DNA of 64,000 bases from Sweltsa coloradensis (GCA_024449915.1 JAMZAV010002193.1:46328-110327); one strand, 5' to 3'; shown: positions 1 to 11,970, counted from the stretch's first letter. Made by a program: numbers and translations. The notes: generated by a model from the sequence alone, not told the origin.

Positions 1-552
1 TGGCAGTATCAGTAGACATTTTGAAGCCTCCACAAGTCAATACAGAGAAACCGAGCGACGTTTATCTGAAAATTTAAAAAAATTAGACAACCAGGCATTA
101 TAAAAAGGTTTAGTAGTAGGTCTACAAGAGAATAAATTATATATTATGCCTATGAATTAATGGGTCAATCCTAGATAAATTAATCATTATTATGCATAGG
201 CATCTGCATAGGGCCCACTAGTAGATTTATAAAAAATAATCAAGCACTGGCATTGGTTTCAGTGCAAACTTACAATGAGTCAAAAGTCTCATTAGTGTAT
301 GAGGGAGGGGTTAAAAAAGGCCACTTTTAGCCTACAACCAGCACATAGGGAAGTCATAGGTAGGCCTAACAACTACATGGACCTCTAAACAAAAAACTGT
401 TTTCTTTTAAGCACCCGACACATGTGAAGATTTCTTTTTGTGAATTCCTTTTGGAGAGACTTTTTTATAGAAAAATCAAAATAAGAGTAGGGCCCTAATC
501 TCCAAGTTAGTTCCGTTATATTCCAACTGAACACACCGAACCCCACATATGG
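1..552. other. AT-rich non-coding DNA
   Basis: I see no gene, repeat array or RNA here. The stretch is AT-rich with a few TAGGCC words and short open frames without coding character. Confidence 0.6.
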
Positions 553-640
553 CCAGGACTAATGGCCGAATGGTTAAGAATCGGGCATTCTACACTGAAC
601 AGACTGAAGGACCCTGGTTCAGAACACAACATATATATCT
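553..640 (+). repeat. tRNA-like fragment (Ser/Leu-type A box)
   Basis: TGGCCGAATGGTTAAGAATC (563-582) closely resembles the A box and D arm of a class II tRNA (Leu or Ser type). About 50 bases on, GGTTCAGAAC is close to the pol III B box. I see no clean acceptor stem or anticodon arm, so a functional tRNA is unlikely. A tRNA-derived SINE head or tRNA pseudogene fits better. Confidence 0.35.
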
Positions 641-2080
641 ACTTATTAACATTTTAAAACTTAGTTTCAGTTTGCTGATATTTTTTTTATCTACCGATCG
701 AAGTAGTTTCTGTCTAAACATTCATTGGTGTTCATTAGTTACGGCGCTTTGTAACTCTGAACTGAAGGAAGCAGTAATTAATTGGTTTTGTTTCTTTGTA
801 GTGGTTATTTAACCGTAGGCTACAGAAAAAATATAAATGACAAATTGTCAGTAACAAAAGCAAATAATGGCAGAAATCACCACAGGTATGCAAAGCTTCC
901 CAAATTGTAATTTGGCAGTCTGCCGCACCGAGCATCCGGCCTCCATTCCTGTTCTTACAACCTGCCTGCGATTATGTGTCATTTTTTGGTTGAATGGAGC
1001 CTCTTCTAATATCCAATTATTATGATTTATTGAGTTCTACAACATTATTTCAGTTAGGCAGACATTTGTTTTATAGGGCCTAGACATACTAGGGTTGTGC
1101 GAGTTAAGCATGTTTCGAATTAAGAGTAGAGTTCAGATACAGATTCTAGTAACTAGTTCAAGAGATTTTGCACATAACTCTCGGCCTAGGCATACGTAGC
1201 ACTAGCAGTGCTTCGTTGTTCTCTGAAATGAGTCACTTCACTTGTAACATTTTATGTTCAAACAAACAGAATTTTGGCAAAAAAAATACCTAAAAATAAA
1301 ATTGAAGCTAATGCGAGTTTAATCAATGTATTTTTACTTTTTCCGGAGCTCGCAAAATGCAAGAGCCTAGGCCGAGGTTTACCTAGACTGAGGACCTAGG
1401 CTGAGGCGTACGAGTATGCACTTGAATAAACAAAACAATTTCAGTCTAGGCCTATAGCACCCATCGGTAACAATGCTAGTTTTATTTGCCTTTAAACTCT
1501 TTATTTCATACCAATAATTAAAAAAATGGCGCGACAAAATGCGCAGAGGTGAAGGCCTATTTCATTCTTTGTGTGTTCACTGTTCAGATTTCAGCCATCT
1601 TCAGTCTTCTTTTGGCATCGATCAGCTGAGCTAAGTTCGGATCAGGAGGTCAAAGCCACGGGTAGCGCGTTCTGTCGGCTAACACTCCCAACTCGTTTGA
1701 TATACGCCTAGGCCTAGTAGAAGGCGAAAAAGCCAAACATGTTGTGGTATTGAACTGCATAGGCAGCGAAATACGAGTCCTGTGCTTTATTCTGATTAAA
1801 AAACTGGGGTTGATTAAAATTATATTTAAAACAATTTTTTTTTATCTCAAAAGTCAAAACAGGGAATTTTCTTAGAACTCACTGGAAGCAAAATATTAAA
1901 CTAGCACCGCCCAATTTTATACTAGGCCTACATGCATGATTGTGTATAGGGGCCTCGGCCAAACTATGGGAGTGCCTACGTCACGAATAAATTATAAGTA
2001 ATGACGTACATTCGCAGTATAACCAACCTAAAAGTTGACTATGGCCCGTTTTCGCGCCCGTTCCTTGCTGCTCCAAGGTA
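641..2080. other. Non-coding DNA with scattered TAGGCCT words
   Basis: No coding region is supported. The word TAGGCCT and its variants recur, and the only named item is the short dispersed repeat at 1938-1990. Confidence 0.5.
1938..1990 (+). repeat. Short dispersed repeat, inverted partner at 11632-11682
   Basis: About 52 bases here, centred on GGGAGTGCCTACGT and including TGTATAGGGGC, match the reverse complement of 11632-11682 with a few differences. The two copies lie 9.7 kb apart in opposite orientation. Because they are short and diverged, I read them as two members of a dispersed family, perhaps transposon ends, and not as the arms of one element. Confidence 0.6.
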
Positions 2081-2130
2081 TGGTCAGTTGGTTAGTCTGT
2101 CATAGACTCAAACCAGATTCAAACCGCCCC
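2081..2130 (+). repeat. tRNA-like fragment
   Basis: TATGGTCAGTTGGTTAGTC resembles a tRNA A box and AGATTCAAACC fits the B-box consensus about 37 bases later. The spacing is shorter than in a normal tRNA and no acceptor stem is evident. It is probably a decayed tRNA-derived element. Confidence 0.3.
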
Positions 2131-2560
2131 GGGCACTTCAAAAAATACGCATTTCTGAATGTTTGAATGATATTATTGATACCATTTTTATACCATAAAT
2201 TAATAATTATTAAATACGTACGTAATAGTAGAGAACGGTTGTTTTTAACAACGATTTTAACTAAATTTTGCAACATGAAAATAGTTCGTGCTCAGTCACG
2301 AACGTCAAGTTGCCGTCCGTCGGTGCACACAGAAATAAAAATGGCTGTTTTCTGTTAAAATTTGAAAAAAACGTGAATATTTTTGGAAATTTCGTTTTTG
2401 CAACAGGTGAGTACTTATTCATGCACAATTGTTCAATTTCGTCCAATTTTTATTTATTAGGTACTTCTGTTTCCATGTGGGTATGCGTTAAAATATCGTT
2501 TAAATCCGTAGTAGTATTTAGTAAACAACAGAAATGAGATCTGACAGATACCAAATCACA
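2131..2560. other. AT-rich DNA with one strong splice-donor-like site
   Basis: CAACAGGTGAGTAC around 2401-2414 matches the metazoan donor consensus well. It could mark a 5' untranslated exon, but no coding sequence or partner acceptor is recognisable, so no gene is called. Confidence 0.25.
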
Positions 2561-3160
2561 GGCTTTACTCAGGCTTAGGCCTAAGCCTAGGCCATGCAAA
2601 GGGATATTAAATAGACCTGGCCTAGGCCAACACAAAGGCCCTAGGCTAGGCCTATAACCTGCATTTCGGTAATAGATTTGGAAGCACAAGGCCTAGGGCT
2701 AGGCGTAGCCATGTAGACTTATAGAGTTCATGCCCAGGCAATAGCTAGGGCTAGGCACTAGGCCTAGGCCTTTTGCCTAGGGTAGGCCTAGGCCTAGCCA
2801 GTATTAATGACATAGTGTAGGCCTTAGGCCTAGCCTATGACTTATACAGTTTGTAAAAGATTTGGAAGCAAAAGGCCTAGGCGTAGCCATGAAGACCTAG
2901 AGTTGTTCATGCCCAGACAATAGCTAAGGCTAGGCTAGGCCTACCTAGGCATAGGGGCCAGTATTAATGGGTTAGTGTAGTCATAGCTTATGACTTAGGC
3001 CTACACAGCCTCGGCTGCTTGTTGTAGGGCCTATGAAGGCCTTTGTGGATTATCTTCAACTGGATGAATAAATTAATGTGTTGGGGCCTAGGCCCTAGAA
3101 ATATTCTACTAATCCTCCAAGGACCTATTGTGGGGCCTAACCACTAGTCCTAGGCTAGAG
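2561..3160. repeat. AGGCCT/TAGGCC-rich palindromic tract
   Basis: Variants of the self-complementary words TAGGCCTA and CCTAGG are packed at far higher density than elsewhere. Two loosely similar blocks (about 2665-2820 and 2865-3000) share the order 'GATTTGGAAGCA ... AGGCCTAG ... GCCATG ... AGACTTA/CTAGAG'. This suggests an old ~200-bp duplication inside the tract. No coding signal is present. Confidence 0.6.
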
Positions 3161-3960
3161 ACATAGCTAGGCTTAATTAAGATTGGTCTGCTAAGCTAGC
3201 CAAGACCCTAGGCTGCATTGTGTAGGCGTTATGTTCTTTTATTGGAACTTGGTTGGGGGGGTCCAAAAGATTTTTACAATGTTTTGTAGGGAGTCGTAGG
3301 TTGGCTCACCGCGTCAATAATAAACCTATATTTAGGGTGAAAACACCTCAAACTCAAGAAAGTTGTATAGGCCTATCACCTAGAGTGCTACGATAGTTTT
3401 AGATCTAGCATATTAATTACTCGGGAGTATATTCGTACGCTGGGTCTCGAAAAATTCAATGTGCACATTACCCGCCTTGTGCGATACCTTTGGTTTATAA
3501 CGGACTATGTCTATACTTTTTATTCTTTAATTTTTACCCCACTCTTTGTCAATGCAAGGTAGGGCCAGGGGTAAGATGCACTGGCTAAGGGTAGGTCTAA
3601 GCTAGGTACTAGACCTAGTTGTAAACTCGTCGTACCGTGTAGGCTTAATATAACATTTTCGAAGCGAGCTGACAGAGTTTTCTAGCCAAAGTCTTCTCTT
3701 CCTACTCTAAATGTCTTGAATAACATTTTTTTTAAATAGCAAACATCTATTAGGCCTAACTTAATTGATACATTTTGCTTGTTATATACCTATTGAAAAA
3801 TGCCACACTAACTTCCTCCGTAGGCCCCAAAAGTAATAGCCTTGTTCTAGTTAATTCTACCGTAATAAGGCTACGGCACCGCCAAAATATACTGACCCGG
3901 TAGTCTCAGGCCACTAGGCTTATAGGCCTAAAGCCTAGAAGTAGATGTGCAATGTGATCA
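3161..3960. other. Non-coding DNA, nothing recognised
   Basis: AT-rich sequence with occasional TAGGCCT words. I see no gene, RNA or repeat structure. Confidence 0.5.
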
Positions 3961-3964
3961 CAGA

Positions 3965-4415
3965 TCAAGTTTAACTTTGCCAAAATATCGATCAATGCTC
4001 TCGATACCTAGTCTAAACAATCGAAAGCTATTATATGATCATGTAAAGCGGCCGTCACACGATCGAGAAAATCGCGCGAGTTGGCTCGCGCGAATTTATT
4101 ACCATCCTTGTCACACGACAGACAATAAAGGTAACCATAACTCCACCTATTGGTGTTCACTGGTCACGTGTTATGGTAGTGGGTTCTGATTGGCTCTCGC
4201 TATCTCGACTCGCTGGGAAGTTGAACAAGCTGGACATTTTTCGTGGCGAGCGCGAGCTCGCGCTCGCTGGCTCACCGTCTGACGGGGAGGCGGTGAGTTC
4301 CACGTAAACAAGTGTAGGCCTACTCCCAGAGAGTTTAGAATTTTCTCGATCGTCTGACAGGCGCTTAACCAATACTTCATAAGCTTTCGATCGAAATCCT
4401 TCAATTGTTAAACTT
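3965..4415. mobile_element. MITE-like element with long imperfect inverted repeats
   Basis: The left part (3970-4072) and the right part (4338-4415) are imperfect reverse complements. They share AAGTTTAAC, TCGATCGAAAGCTT-like words and ACGATCGAGAAAA on the left opposite TTTTCTCGATCGT on the right. The CG-rich middle (4070-4320) carries GCGCGAG/CTCGCGC words and codes for nothing I recognise. A short non-autonomous DNA transposon fits, but the exact ends and target duplication are unresolved. Confidence 0.55.
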
Positions 4416-4509
4416 CGCTTCCGACATGCATAAGAAGTATAAAATGATAGGTCTAGTTTAAACATGATCACTCGGAACGTCAATCCACAACGAGCGATCT
4501 CAGCTTTAT

Positions 4510-7500
4510 TTTTATTTAAATTTTTTTGGGCTAAATTTTTATCAAATTAAAACCTAACCTATTTTTATTTTTCAAAGCATTTACCATTTTGCAAGTTCCC
4601 TAGGAGGCCCTTTCATTTGTAATTTAGTACATAAATATTTAAGCTTATGTTAACATGTTAAAATTTTTTTCAAGGTCATTTGTTCTCCACAGTATTTTGG
4701 GCCCCATGTTATGCCCATCAAGCTTGAGGGGGGGTTTCCCGATTTTCCCCTGGGGTATGTTTTTGCCCGAAAAATTATTTACAAACATGAAAGTTTTTTT
4801 CTCCACCCCCAACCCGGCACTCTCCCGGGGCCCCCATGATAGCCCAGTGGGGCCATGACAATGTCCATGGGGGAAGCCGATTTTTATCTCATTTAAAAAG
4901 TGAAAGTTTTTTTGTACGGGAATTTGAAAAATTTTGTAAAATAAGAAAGGGGTTTTTAAAAAAAAATTGTTCTTTACAGTACCTTCCCTAATCTAGGGCG
5001 ACGGTCGTTCCCCCGCACCCAAAAGCGAAACGCGACTGCTAGAAGGCGAGACAACTCGCCCCTTTTACAGCTACCCGGAATTTGGGGGGGGTTTTCGCTA
5101 TCTCCCACACCCCCGTCCCGAAAGTTTTTACAATCTTAAAAATCGGTAAATGACCTGAAGGTGGCCCCTGACATAAAAAAAAAAAAAATCACCCCGACCC
5201 GATAGCCCTTTCTGTGTTTAAAAAAGTGCGAAAATATCGCGATAATCCCTCCCGGCCCGATTGTTTTGGTTTTTTTGGTTTTTTGGGGGGGGAGTGGGTT
5301 CTGCCCGAGAGGAATAAGAGCCTACAGAGGGGAAAAAGGGACATCTTAGAACTATGAAAATTGAACCACACTTAGATGTACCTTTAGGGCTAACAAACTT
5401 TCCCCCGAGAGGGCAACCCAAAATTCCCCCCCCAAAAACCCCCTTTAAATTTTCCCCCAAAATTAAAATAATTCATAGCTTTTAACCCAAAAATTTAATT
5501 TTTGTCAATTAGTTATTAAAAAAATTTTTGTTCTTATGTATTTTAACCCCCTCGGTCCCATTCTCATTATATAACCCCCCTTTTGTCAACCCCCATCCCT
5601 AATAGTTTTTTTTTTATTTTACCCCTTTATTTCCCGCATTCCCCCCAAGGCACCCTTTTGAAATTTTCATTAAAAGAAAATTTTACATATGGTACATTTA
5701 AAAATAGAAAAAAAAATCCGCCAAGAGGCCCCAAATTTAAGGGGATATTTCCCCCCCCAACACCCCCTAAAAATGGAAAAAATTCATAGCTCTAAACTAA
5801 AATTGATGTTTTAAATTTAAATTAGTTTTTTAAAATTAGTTTTTTAAAGGTTTTAATCCAATCCCGGGCCCAAATTTTCATTTCCTAAACCACCTTTTTT
5901 CAACCCCCCCTCCCTTTAGTTTATATTAAATTTTTAAACCCTTTATTTTGAATTCACCAGAAGGCACCCAAAGAGTTATCAGCAGAAAAATTTTGGGTGG
6001 GTGGTACATACTAAAATAAAAACTCAATTTGCCGAGAAGCAAGCGATATTCCACCCCCCCCCAAATCATCCCCCAAAAAATTGGGAAAATTTAGAACTCT
6101 AAATCAAAAAAAATTTTAATTTTTATTCCTGTTTTTAAAATTGTTTTAATGTGCTTTAAAAACCCAATCGGCCCATTCTCCCTTTTTCCCTTTGTCACAT
6201 TTTTTTTAACCCCCCTCCCCCAATAGTTTATATTTTTTACCTTGGAATTTTTCCAAAAGCACCATGGGGGCCCCCCAAATGAGTTATCAGCAGGGGAAAA
6301 TTTTACATGATGCCCACATACTAAAATGAAAAAACATTCGCCCAGAGGCAAGCGATATTCTTTCCCCCAACCCCCTAAAAATCCCCAAAATTGGAATTAA
6401 ATTTTAGCTCTAACCAAAATTTAATTTTTTTTTTAAATTTTTATTTTAAAAATTTTGTTTTAATGTGTTTTTTTAAACCCCAAACGGCATATTTTCATTA
6501 TATAAACCCCCATTTTTTCCAAACCCCCATCCCTAAATTTATATTATTTTTATCTTTTATTTCCCGCATTCCCCCACGAAGGCTCCCAATGAGTTTTAAT
6601 CATGAAAAATTTTTCAATTTTTGGTACATAATAAAAAAAAAATAATCCGCCGAGAGGGAAACGAAAATTTTCCCCCCTCAAAACCCCCCTTAAAATTTGG
6701 GAAAATTCATAGCACTAATCTAAAATTGGGGTTTAATATTTTAAAAAAGGTGGTTTTAAAATTATGTTTTAATGTGTTTTTAACCCCAAACGGCCTATTC
6801 TCATTTCCTAAACCCTTTTTCAACCCCCCTCCCTTATTTTATATTATTTTTTTCCCTTTATTTCCGCATTCCCCCTGAAGGCACCTAATGAGTTTAAACA
6901 TGGAATTTGGGGATGATGTTACAAACTAAAAATGAAAAATAATTTTTGTCGCGATGCAAGCGATATTCCACCCTCAACATCCCCCCAAATCATCCTCCCA
7001 AAATTGGGAAAAATTCATAGCTCTAACCCAAAATTGGGATTTTTTTTCAAATTGTAAAATTTTGTTTTTAAAGTGTTTTAACCCCCAAAAAGCCTATTCC
7101 CATTTCCTTTAAAACCCCACTTTTTAACCCCCCATCCCTAAAGTTTATATTATTTTTAAAATTTGGGTTTTCCCGCTTCACCATAAAAGGGAAACCCAAA
7201 GATTATCAGCATGAAAAATTTGGGAGGGGGGTACATAAAAATATGAAAAAAATAATAATCCACGAGGAACAAGCGATATTTAACCCCCACTGTTCCTACC
7301 ACTCTTTACTTTGGGAAAAACGTTGTTGATTTATTTCAATTTTTTAAAATTTTTAAATTTCTGATTAATAATAAAAAATAAATAAAATTTTTTTTTAGAG
7401 TCCTTTCCCACTCAGTTTTAGAACCCATTTTAAATGGGGGGGGCCTTTTTTAAAACAAAGCGACCCAAACCAAACCCTTTCAGGCCCCGCCCCCAATCGA

Positions 7501-8130
7501 GAAGGGGGCGATAAACCCAAAAACCCAAAAATCCCATATTTTTTTAAATTTGGAAAAATTTTCAATCGTGGTATGGAAAAGTGCGAACAAAACCCCCAAA
7601 TCAACGCCAGAATCAAAAAAGGCCGCTTTTAAACAACTCTGAAATTTAAATTTTGGGGCTTTGTTGCTAGGGCGGCTTTCCAAAAAACCCCCGTTTACAA
7701 ACTCCTAAGGGCCCAAAAACTGGGTTGGGCTGAAGTCCAAATAAAAAGTTAAAAAACTTTTTGCTTTTTAAAAGGGAATCGAAAACCCCGGAACCCTTTT
7801 GAAAATTTGGGAAACAGATACGCTAAACCCCAAAAACCAACGAGTTTACACAATTTTGCGTCAATGGGGTTATAGTCCCGGGAAAAAAAATCATTCACAC
7901 AAAAAACCCCCGGAAAGACATTAATAACCTATTAAAAATTTTAAAAAAAAACATTTTAAAATTGCCAAATAGTCCCACAGTTGTAAACAAAAAAAAAAAT
8001 GGTTCCTTTTTTTTCTAGACAATCTGTTTTAAACGCACTGAAATCCACCTTTACAGGGTATTTCACATGTTTAAGCCTTGATATGAAACAAACAACAAAA
8101 TGATGTGATATCCCCCCAAAATACAAAAAA
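4510..8130. other. Low-quality sequence tract with inflated homopolymers
   Basis: Runs such as GGGGGGG, CCCCCC and AAAAAAA appear every few dozen bases, unlike the flanks, and open frames are full of proline and glycine runs. This is the look of unpolished single-read or gap-filled sequence. No ORF in this tract should be trusted. The only structure I can support is the tandem array at 5395-7310. Confidence 0.7.
5395..7310. repeat. Tandem array, ~310-bp unit, about six copies
   Basis: A unit containing 'CCATCCCTAAT...TTTATATTA', 'CCCGCATTCCCC', 'AAGCGATATTCC' and 'AAATTCATAGCTCTAA' recurs. The first landmark falls near 5590, 5907, 6215, 6525, 6826 and 7132, giving spacings of 301-317. The copies differ mainly by homopolymer length, as expected from the poor sequence quality. 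It looks like a satellite or long minisatellite. Confidence 0.75.
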
Positions 8131-8621
8131 AATTTAAAAAAAAAACGGCAGCCAAGCTCTCCTTCCAAAGTCTTCGGCTGTGAATGCTGTGAGATATAGA
8201 AGTTGAGGCCAAGCATTTCATTCTTTCTCCCCAAGTTTCGCATTGAAAAGAAGTAAGATCATTTCGCCTGTTGACCGAGCGCCAAGCCACCATTTTTGTG
8301 GTAAAAAAAGTTAAAATTTTAAACTCAAAATCATAAAAAAATTACTTGGCTATTGATTTTGGTACGAAGACTCTAAAAAGTCAATGGCCAAGTAATTTTT
8401 TTATGATTTTGAGTTTAAAATTTTAACTTTTTTTACCACGAAAATGGGTTGGCTTGGCGCTCGTCAACAGGCGAAATGATCTTACTTCTTTTCAATGCGA
8501 AACTTGGGAGAAAGAATGAAATGCTTGGCTCAACTTCTATATCTCACAGCATTCACAGCCGAAGACTTTGGAAGGAGAGCTTGGCTGCCGTTTTTTACAA
8601 ATTTTTGTATTTTGGGGGGAT
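8110..8621. mobile_element. Foldback element, ~240-bp inverted arms
   Basis: 8110-8352 and 8383-8621 are near-identical reverse complements around a ~30-base loop. The shared words include GGCAGCCAAGCTCTCCTTCC on the left and its complement on the right. The left arm starts inside the low-quality tract, where its homopolymers are longer. No transposase is encoded. It is a foldback/MITE-type insertion or a palindromic duplication. Confidence 0.8.
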
Positions 8622-9125
8622 AATGCCTACCCGTAGTAGATAAGTTTCCATGCCTTTTGTACTGTAAGTTCTACGTAGGCCTATAGCCATAACGGGGCTC
8701 CTACAATTTCTGAACAGTCCATATAAATCACAAACTTAATAAAGATGGGCTAAATAATGCATTTCTCTAATTTGAAGTGCCAAATGAAATCATCTGCAAT
8801 AGCCTATGGATTTGTCACACAGCTTCAAAATTTTAACTGTAGGCCTAGGCCTATCTTATTTTTCATGTTTTTTATCCAGCATCTAGGCCTATGCATTTTC
8901 AAATTATTTTCCAACTATAAAATATTATGCCTCTGTTTGATTGTGCATGTTACTAACTTACAACAATTATTCTATCTGTAGGCCTTTAGACCTTGTTGAT
9001 ATTACTAGCATTCGGCGCGGGTTAGAAACTCTAAATATTACGTTGCAAAAGTAGTAGATAATTTTATAGAATATAGATATTGTAAAGTTACCTTGTCCCA
9101 TCCCTACTCAACATTTCAAATCTCT
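8622..9125. other. Non-coding DNA, nothing recognised
   Basis: AT-rich with several TAGGCCT words and no coding signal. Confidence 0.5.
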
Positions 9126-9128
9126 TTA

Positions 9129-9504
9129 AGGCGGCTTCACATTGCTCTGCCGCCGCGGTATGGGCAGGGCGTTGACCAATGACAGCGCTCAACGCCGTCG
9201 TCGACTCCGCCGCGGTGAAACTTGGGCGAAGTTCGACATTCACCGCCGCGGCATGACGTCACGTCGCTTCAAAAGCCTTCCAAGTTCTAAAATTGAACTC
9301 CAAAACATCTCTAGGCCTACAACCTAACCTCTCCGACACTTACCACGATCTTCATTATGTTCTCTTCGTCAGCTCATACATATCTCATACATATCACAGC
9401 TCATACATATCACGACGGCGGTTGGTGAATGTGAATGCCTCCTGTTTTGTACGGCGGAGAATTCCGCTCGTACCGCCGGGCGGCAGAGCAATGTGAAGCC
9501 ACCT
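9129..9504. mobile_element. Harbinger-type MITE (376 bp) with TTA duplications
   Basis: The element begins AGGCGGCTTCACATTGCTCT and ends with the near-perfect inverse AGAGCAATGTGAAGCCACCT, giving terminal inverted repeats of about 31 bases. TTA stands directly on both sides (9126-9128 and 9505-9507). A 3-base TTA target duplication is typical of the PIF/Harbinger superfamily. The GC-rich interior contains a short open frame with no recognisable product, so it is non-autonomous. Confidence 0.8.
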
Positions 9505-9507
9505 TTA

Positions 9508-9810
9508 TCTGGTCCTCTAGTCTTTAGTCTACCTTAGTGGAGCCTAAGCCTACATTAACAATATTAGGCCTATGTCCTCGTTGGACGAGCCAACTTCATT
9601 TCATAATGTAGGTACCTAAAAGAATAATTTGATGCATGCATTTGATATTTTGTTGTAATTTGGATCGTAATCAATAATCATAGTTGCATCCTACAGTAGG
9701 CCTACTCGTACAGATAATGGTAGGCCGCAACGCAATTGCTGTTTTTATGCTGGATACATGACGTTGCAAGACGCGTGATTCTGCTGGTAGTTCACAACTA
9801 GCGGAAAAAC
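9508..9810. other. Non-coding spacer
   Basis: About 300 bases between the MITE and the 229-bp tandem repeat, with nothing recognisable. Confidence 0.5.
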
Positions 9811-10500
9811 AACGCACCCACCGTACACACTTTACGTGACGGGAATGTTTTGTTCCGAATCCAGCTTAAGACTTTTCTTGTAAAATTTGGGCTCATTTTT
9901 CCACAACTGATAGGCCTACATTTTATTTAACTCTGAATAAATAAACCATCAACATTGGGACACACTACATTTTATTGATGGTGCGTTTCGAATGATACCA
10001 TACCGGACCCTAACGTAAGTCACATCTCCTGTGCTCAACGTCAACGCACCCACCGTACACACTTTATGTGACGGGAATGTTTTGTTCCGAATCCAGCATA
10101 AGACTTTTCTTGTAAAATTTGGGCTCATTTTTCCACAACTGATAGGCCTACATTTTATTTAACTCTGAATAAATGAACCATCAACATTGGGACACACTAC
10201 ATTTTATTGATGGTGGGCTTCGAATGATACCGTACCCTAACGTAAGTCACATCTCCTGTGCTCAACGTCAACGCACCCACCGTACACACTTTATGTGACG
10301 GGAATGTTTTGTTCCGAATCCAGCTTAACACTTTTCTTGTAAAATTTGGGCTCATTTTTCCACAACTGATAGGCCTACATTTTATTTAACTCTGAATAAA
10401 TGAACCATCAACATTGGAACACACTTCATTTTATTGATGGTGCGCTTTGAATGATACCGTACCCTAACGGTTAGTCACATCTCCTGTGCTCATCGTAAGA
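9811..10500. repeat. Tandem repeat, ~229-bp unit, three copies
   Basis: Units beginning AACGCACCCACCGTACACAC start at 9811, 10043 and 10270, with periods of 232 and 227. The copies are nearly identical, differing by a handful of substitutions and a short indel near CATACCGGACCC/CGTACCC. Each unit contains ATTTTATTGATGGTG and CTGAATAAAT. No protein is encoded. Confidence 0.9.
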
Positions 10501-10589
10501 GCGTAGGCCTACCTACACACTGACAAATAAACTGGACCTAACATACATTTTGAACTGTAGGAGTGCATTTTGCAAGGCAAAATCTCCTA

Positions 10590-10622
10590 TGATAGGCCAG
10601 TGGCCTAAGGCCACTGGCCTAG
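10590..10622. repeat. Short perfect palindrome
   Basis: TAGGCCAGTGGCC and GGCCACTGGCCTA flank a 3-base centre, so the strand can form a tight 13-bp hairpin. It is built from the same GGCC words that pervade the window and may be a chance product of them. Confidence 0.7.
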
Positions 10623-10623
10623 G

Positions 10624-11630
10624 TATGTTTGCATGGGCTGAGCAAGCCCTGCACAGTACGAGGTCTTTCCAAGACTGCTCCATGCAACCAAGGCTTGTCT
10701 TGCTTAGGCATTAACATACAAGAGAATAGGCTAGCCTACTTTTTGAACTGTTGGAACTAGACAAGGCACAACCCTCTAGGTGGTTCATTGACACATGGAT
10801 TCACATGGAAATAAAGCAACATTCTATTCTACTTTAGGCAAGGCTAAAGTAGCCTATGCCTGGTCTTATGTTTAATGTGCCTAGGCCTATTTATCCCTAT
10901 AACCTAACATTGTTTTGGACTTAGGCCTATGTATTAGAACAAAGGGGGGTGAGTATACCACTATTTGCATTATTGTGGATTATTCAATTGGATAAAACAA
11001 GAGTTAATTCTGGGCTTGGTCCTATAGCTTAAAAAATTGCATTTAATGTGGATATAGAAGAAACTTGTGCACAGAATATTGTGAAGGTAGGCCTATTGCG
11101 TTAACGCCTACTAATCGATTATACTAGCAGTTATCAATAATTAAACCTGCCCATCTGGGCTAGGGTTCGTAATAGAAGGTAGAAAGTTATGTGACTGAGT
11201 AGGCCTAGGCATAGAGAAATAACCGGGCCTAGGTCAATACGAATTTATTTGTATTTATTTATTCTATTGCTCTCCTTTGCAAGGTCCGATTTAATTATAC
11301 AAACAATAAGATCATAAAATCTAAAAACACAATTCACAAAGTTGGCTTTTAATTAAGTAGCAAACAACATGCAATTTAAGGCAAATAATATGATTTATTG
11401 CATAGGCAGGGTCAAACGTCCAGATATCAGTCCTCCTGTCACATTTTCAAATCCCCGCGCTTGGCGGCGCACCACAGCTTGTTGAATGTTTTGATATGGG
11501 AACTTTTTGGTGTCAAGAAAGCAGCGTTACGACCAGCAGGAGTAGTAATTTTCGTCGTGCGCCATTTTTATTTGCGCGCATGTATCTGCGTAAATAGTCC
11601 TGATGTCACTACGCGGCACAAAATAACATT
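10624..11630. other. Non-coding DNA, nothing recognised
   Basis: AT-rich with TAGGCCT words. The 80-codon open frame at 11398-11640 has no recognisable domain and I do not call it a gene. Confidence 0.45.
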
Positions 11631-11631
11631 T

Positions 11632-11682
11632 ATTACGTAGGCACTCCCATTGTTTGGCCGTCGCCCCTATACAAACATGATA
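11632..11682 (-). repeat. Short dispersed repeat, partner of 1938-1990
   Basis: This is the inverted partner of the repeat at 1938-1990, sharing ACGTAGGCACTCCCA and GCCCCTATACA. About 50 bases align with scattered mismatches. Confidence 0.6.
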
Positions 11683-11970
11683 ACCACAAGAAGGAAATGC
11701 GTTACCTCCTACCTACGTTTTGACGACGCTAAGATTTAAGTCCAGGGCTGAGCTTGACAAATTTAAATACGGCAAATGTACTTGCCCGCCTGGGAAGTGG
11801 CACACATTTTTAGTTGCCCGTAAATAATTCAAGGTTGACACAATTTTTGTTAATTTTTTTTTTTGCAAATCAATTACAAAAATTGCGCAATATTCCTACT
11901 ATAAAATCTTCATTGTCATTATACGACCTAATTTAGATCTAACGATTCTTGTGTAAAATATTGCCAATTA

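Noticed and set aside
9811..10500. CRISPR-like array
   Set aside because: The repeats are long, contiguous tandem units without spacers, and the DNA is eukaryotic.
11398..11640. 80-codon plus ORF
   Set aside because: No recognisable domain or splice context; it overlaps a dispersed repeat at its end.
1938..11682. A single 9.7-kb DNA transposon bounded by the inverted pair at 1938 and 11632
   Set aside because: The inverted matches are only ~52 bp, diverged, internal to other sequence, and no transposase lies between them.
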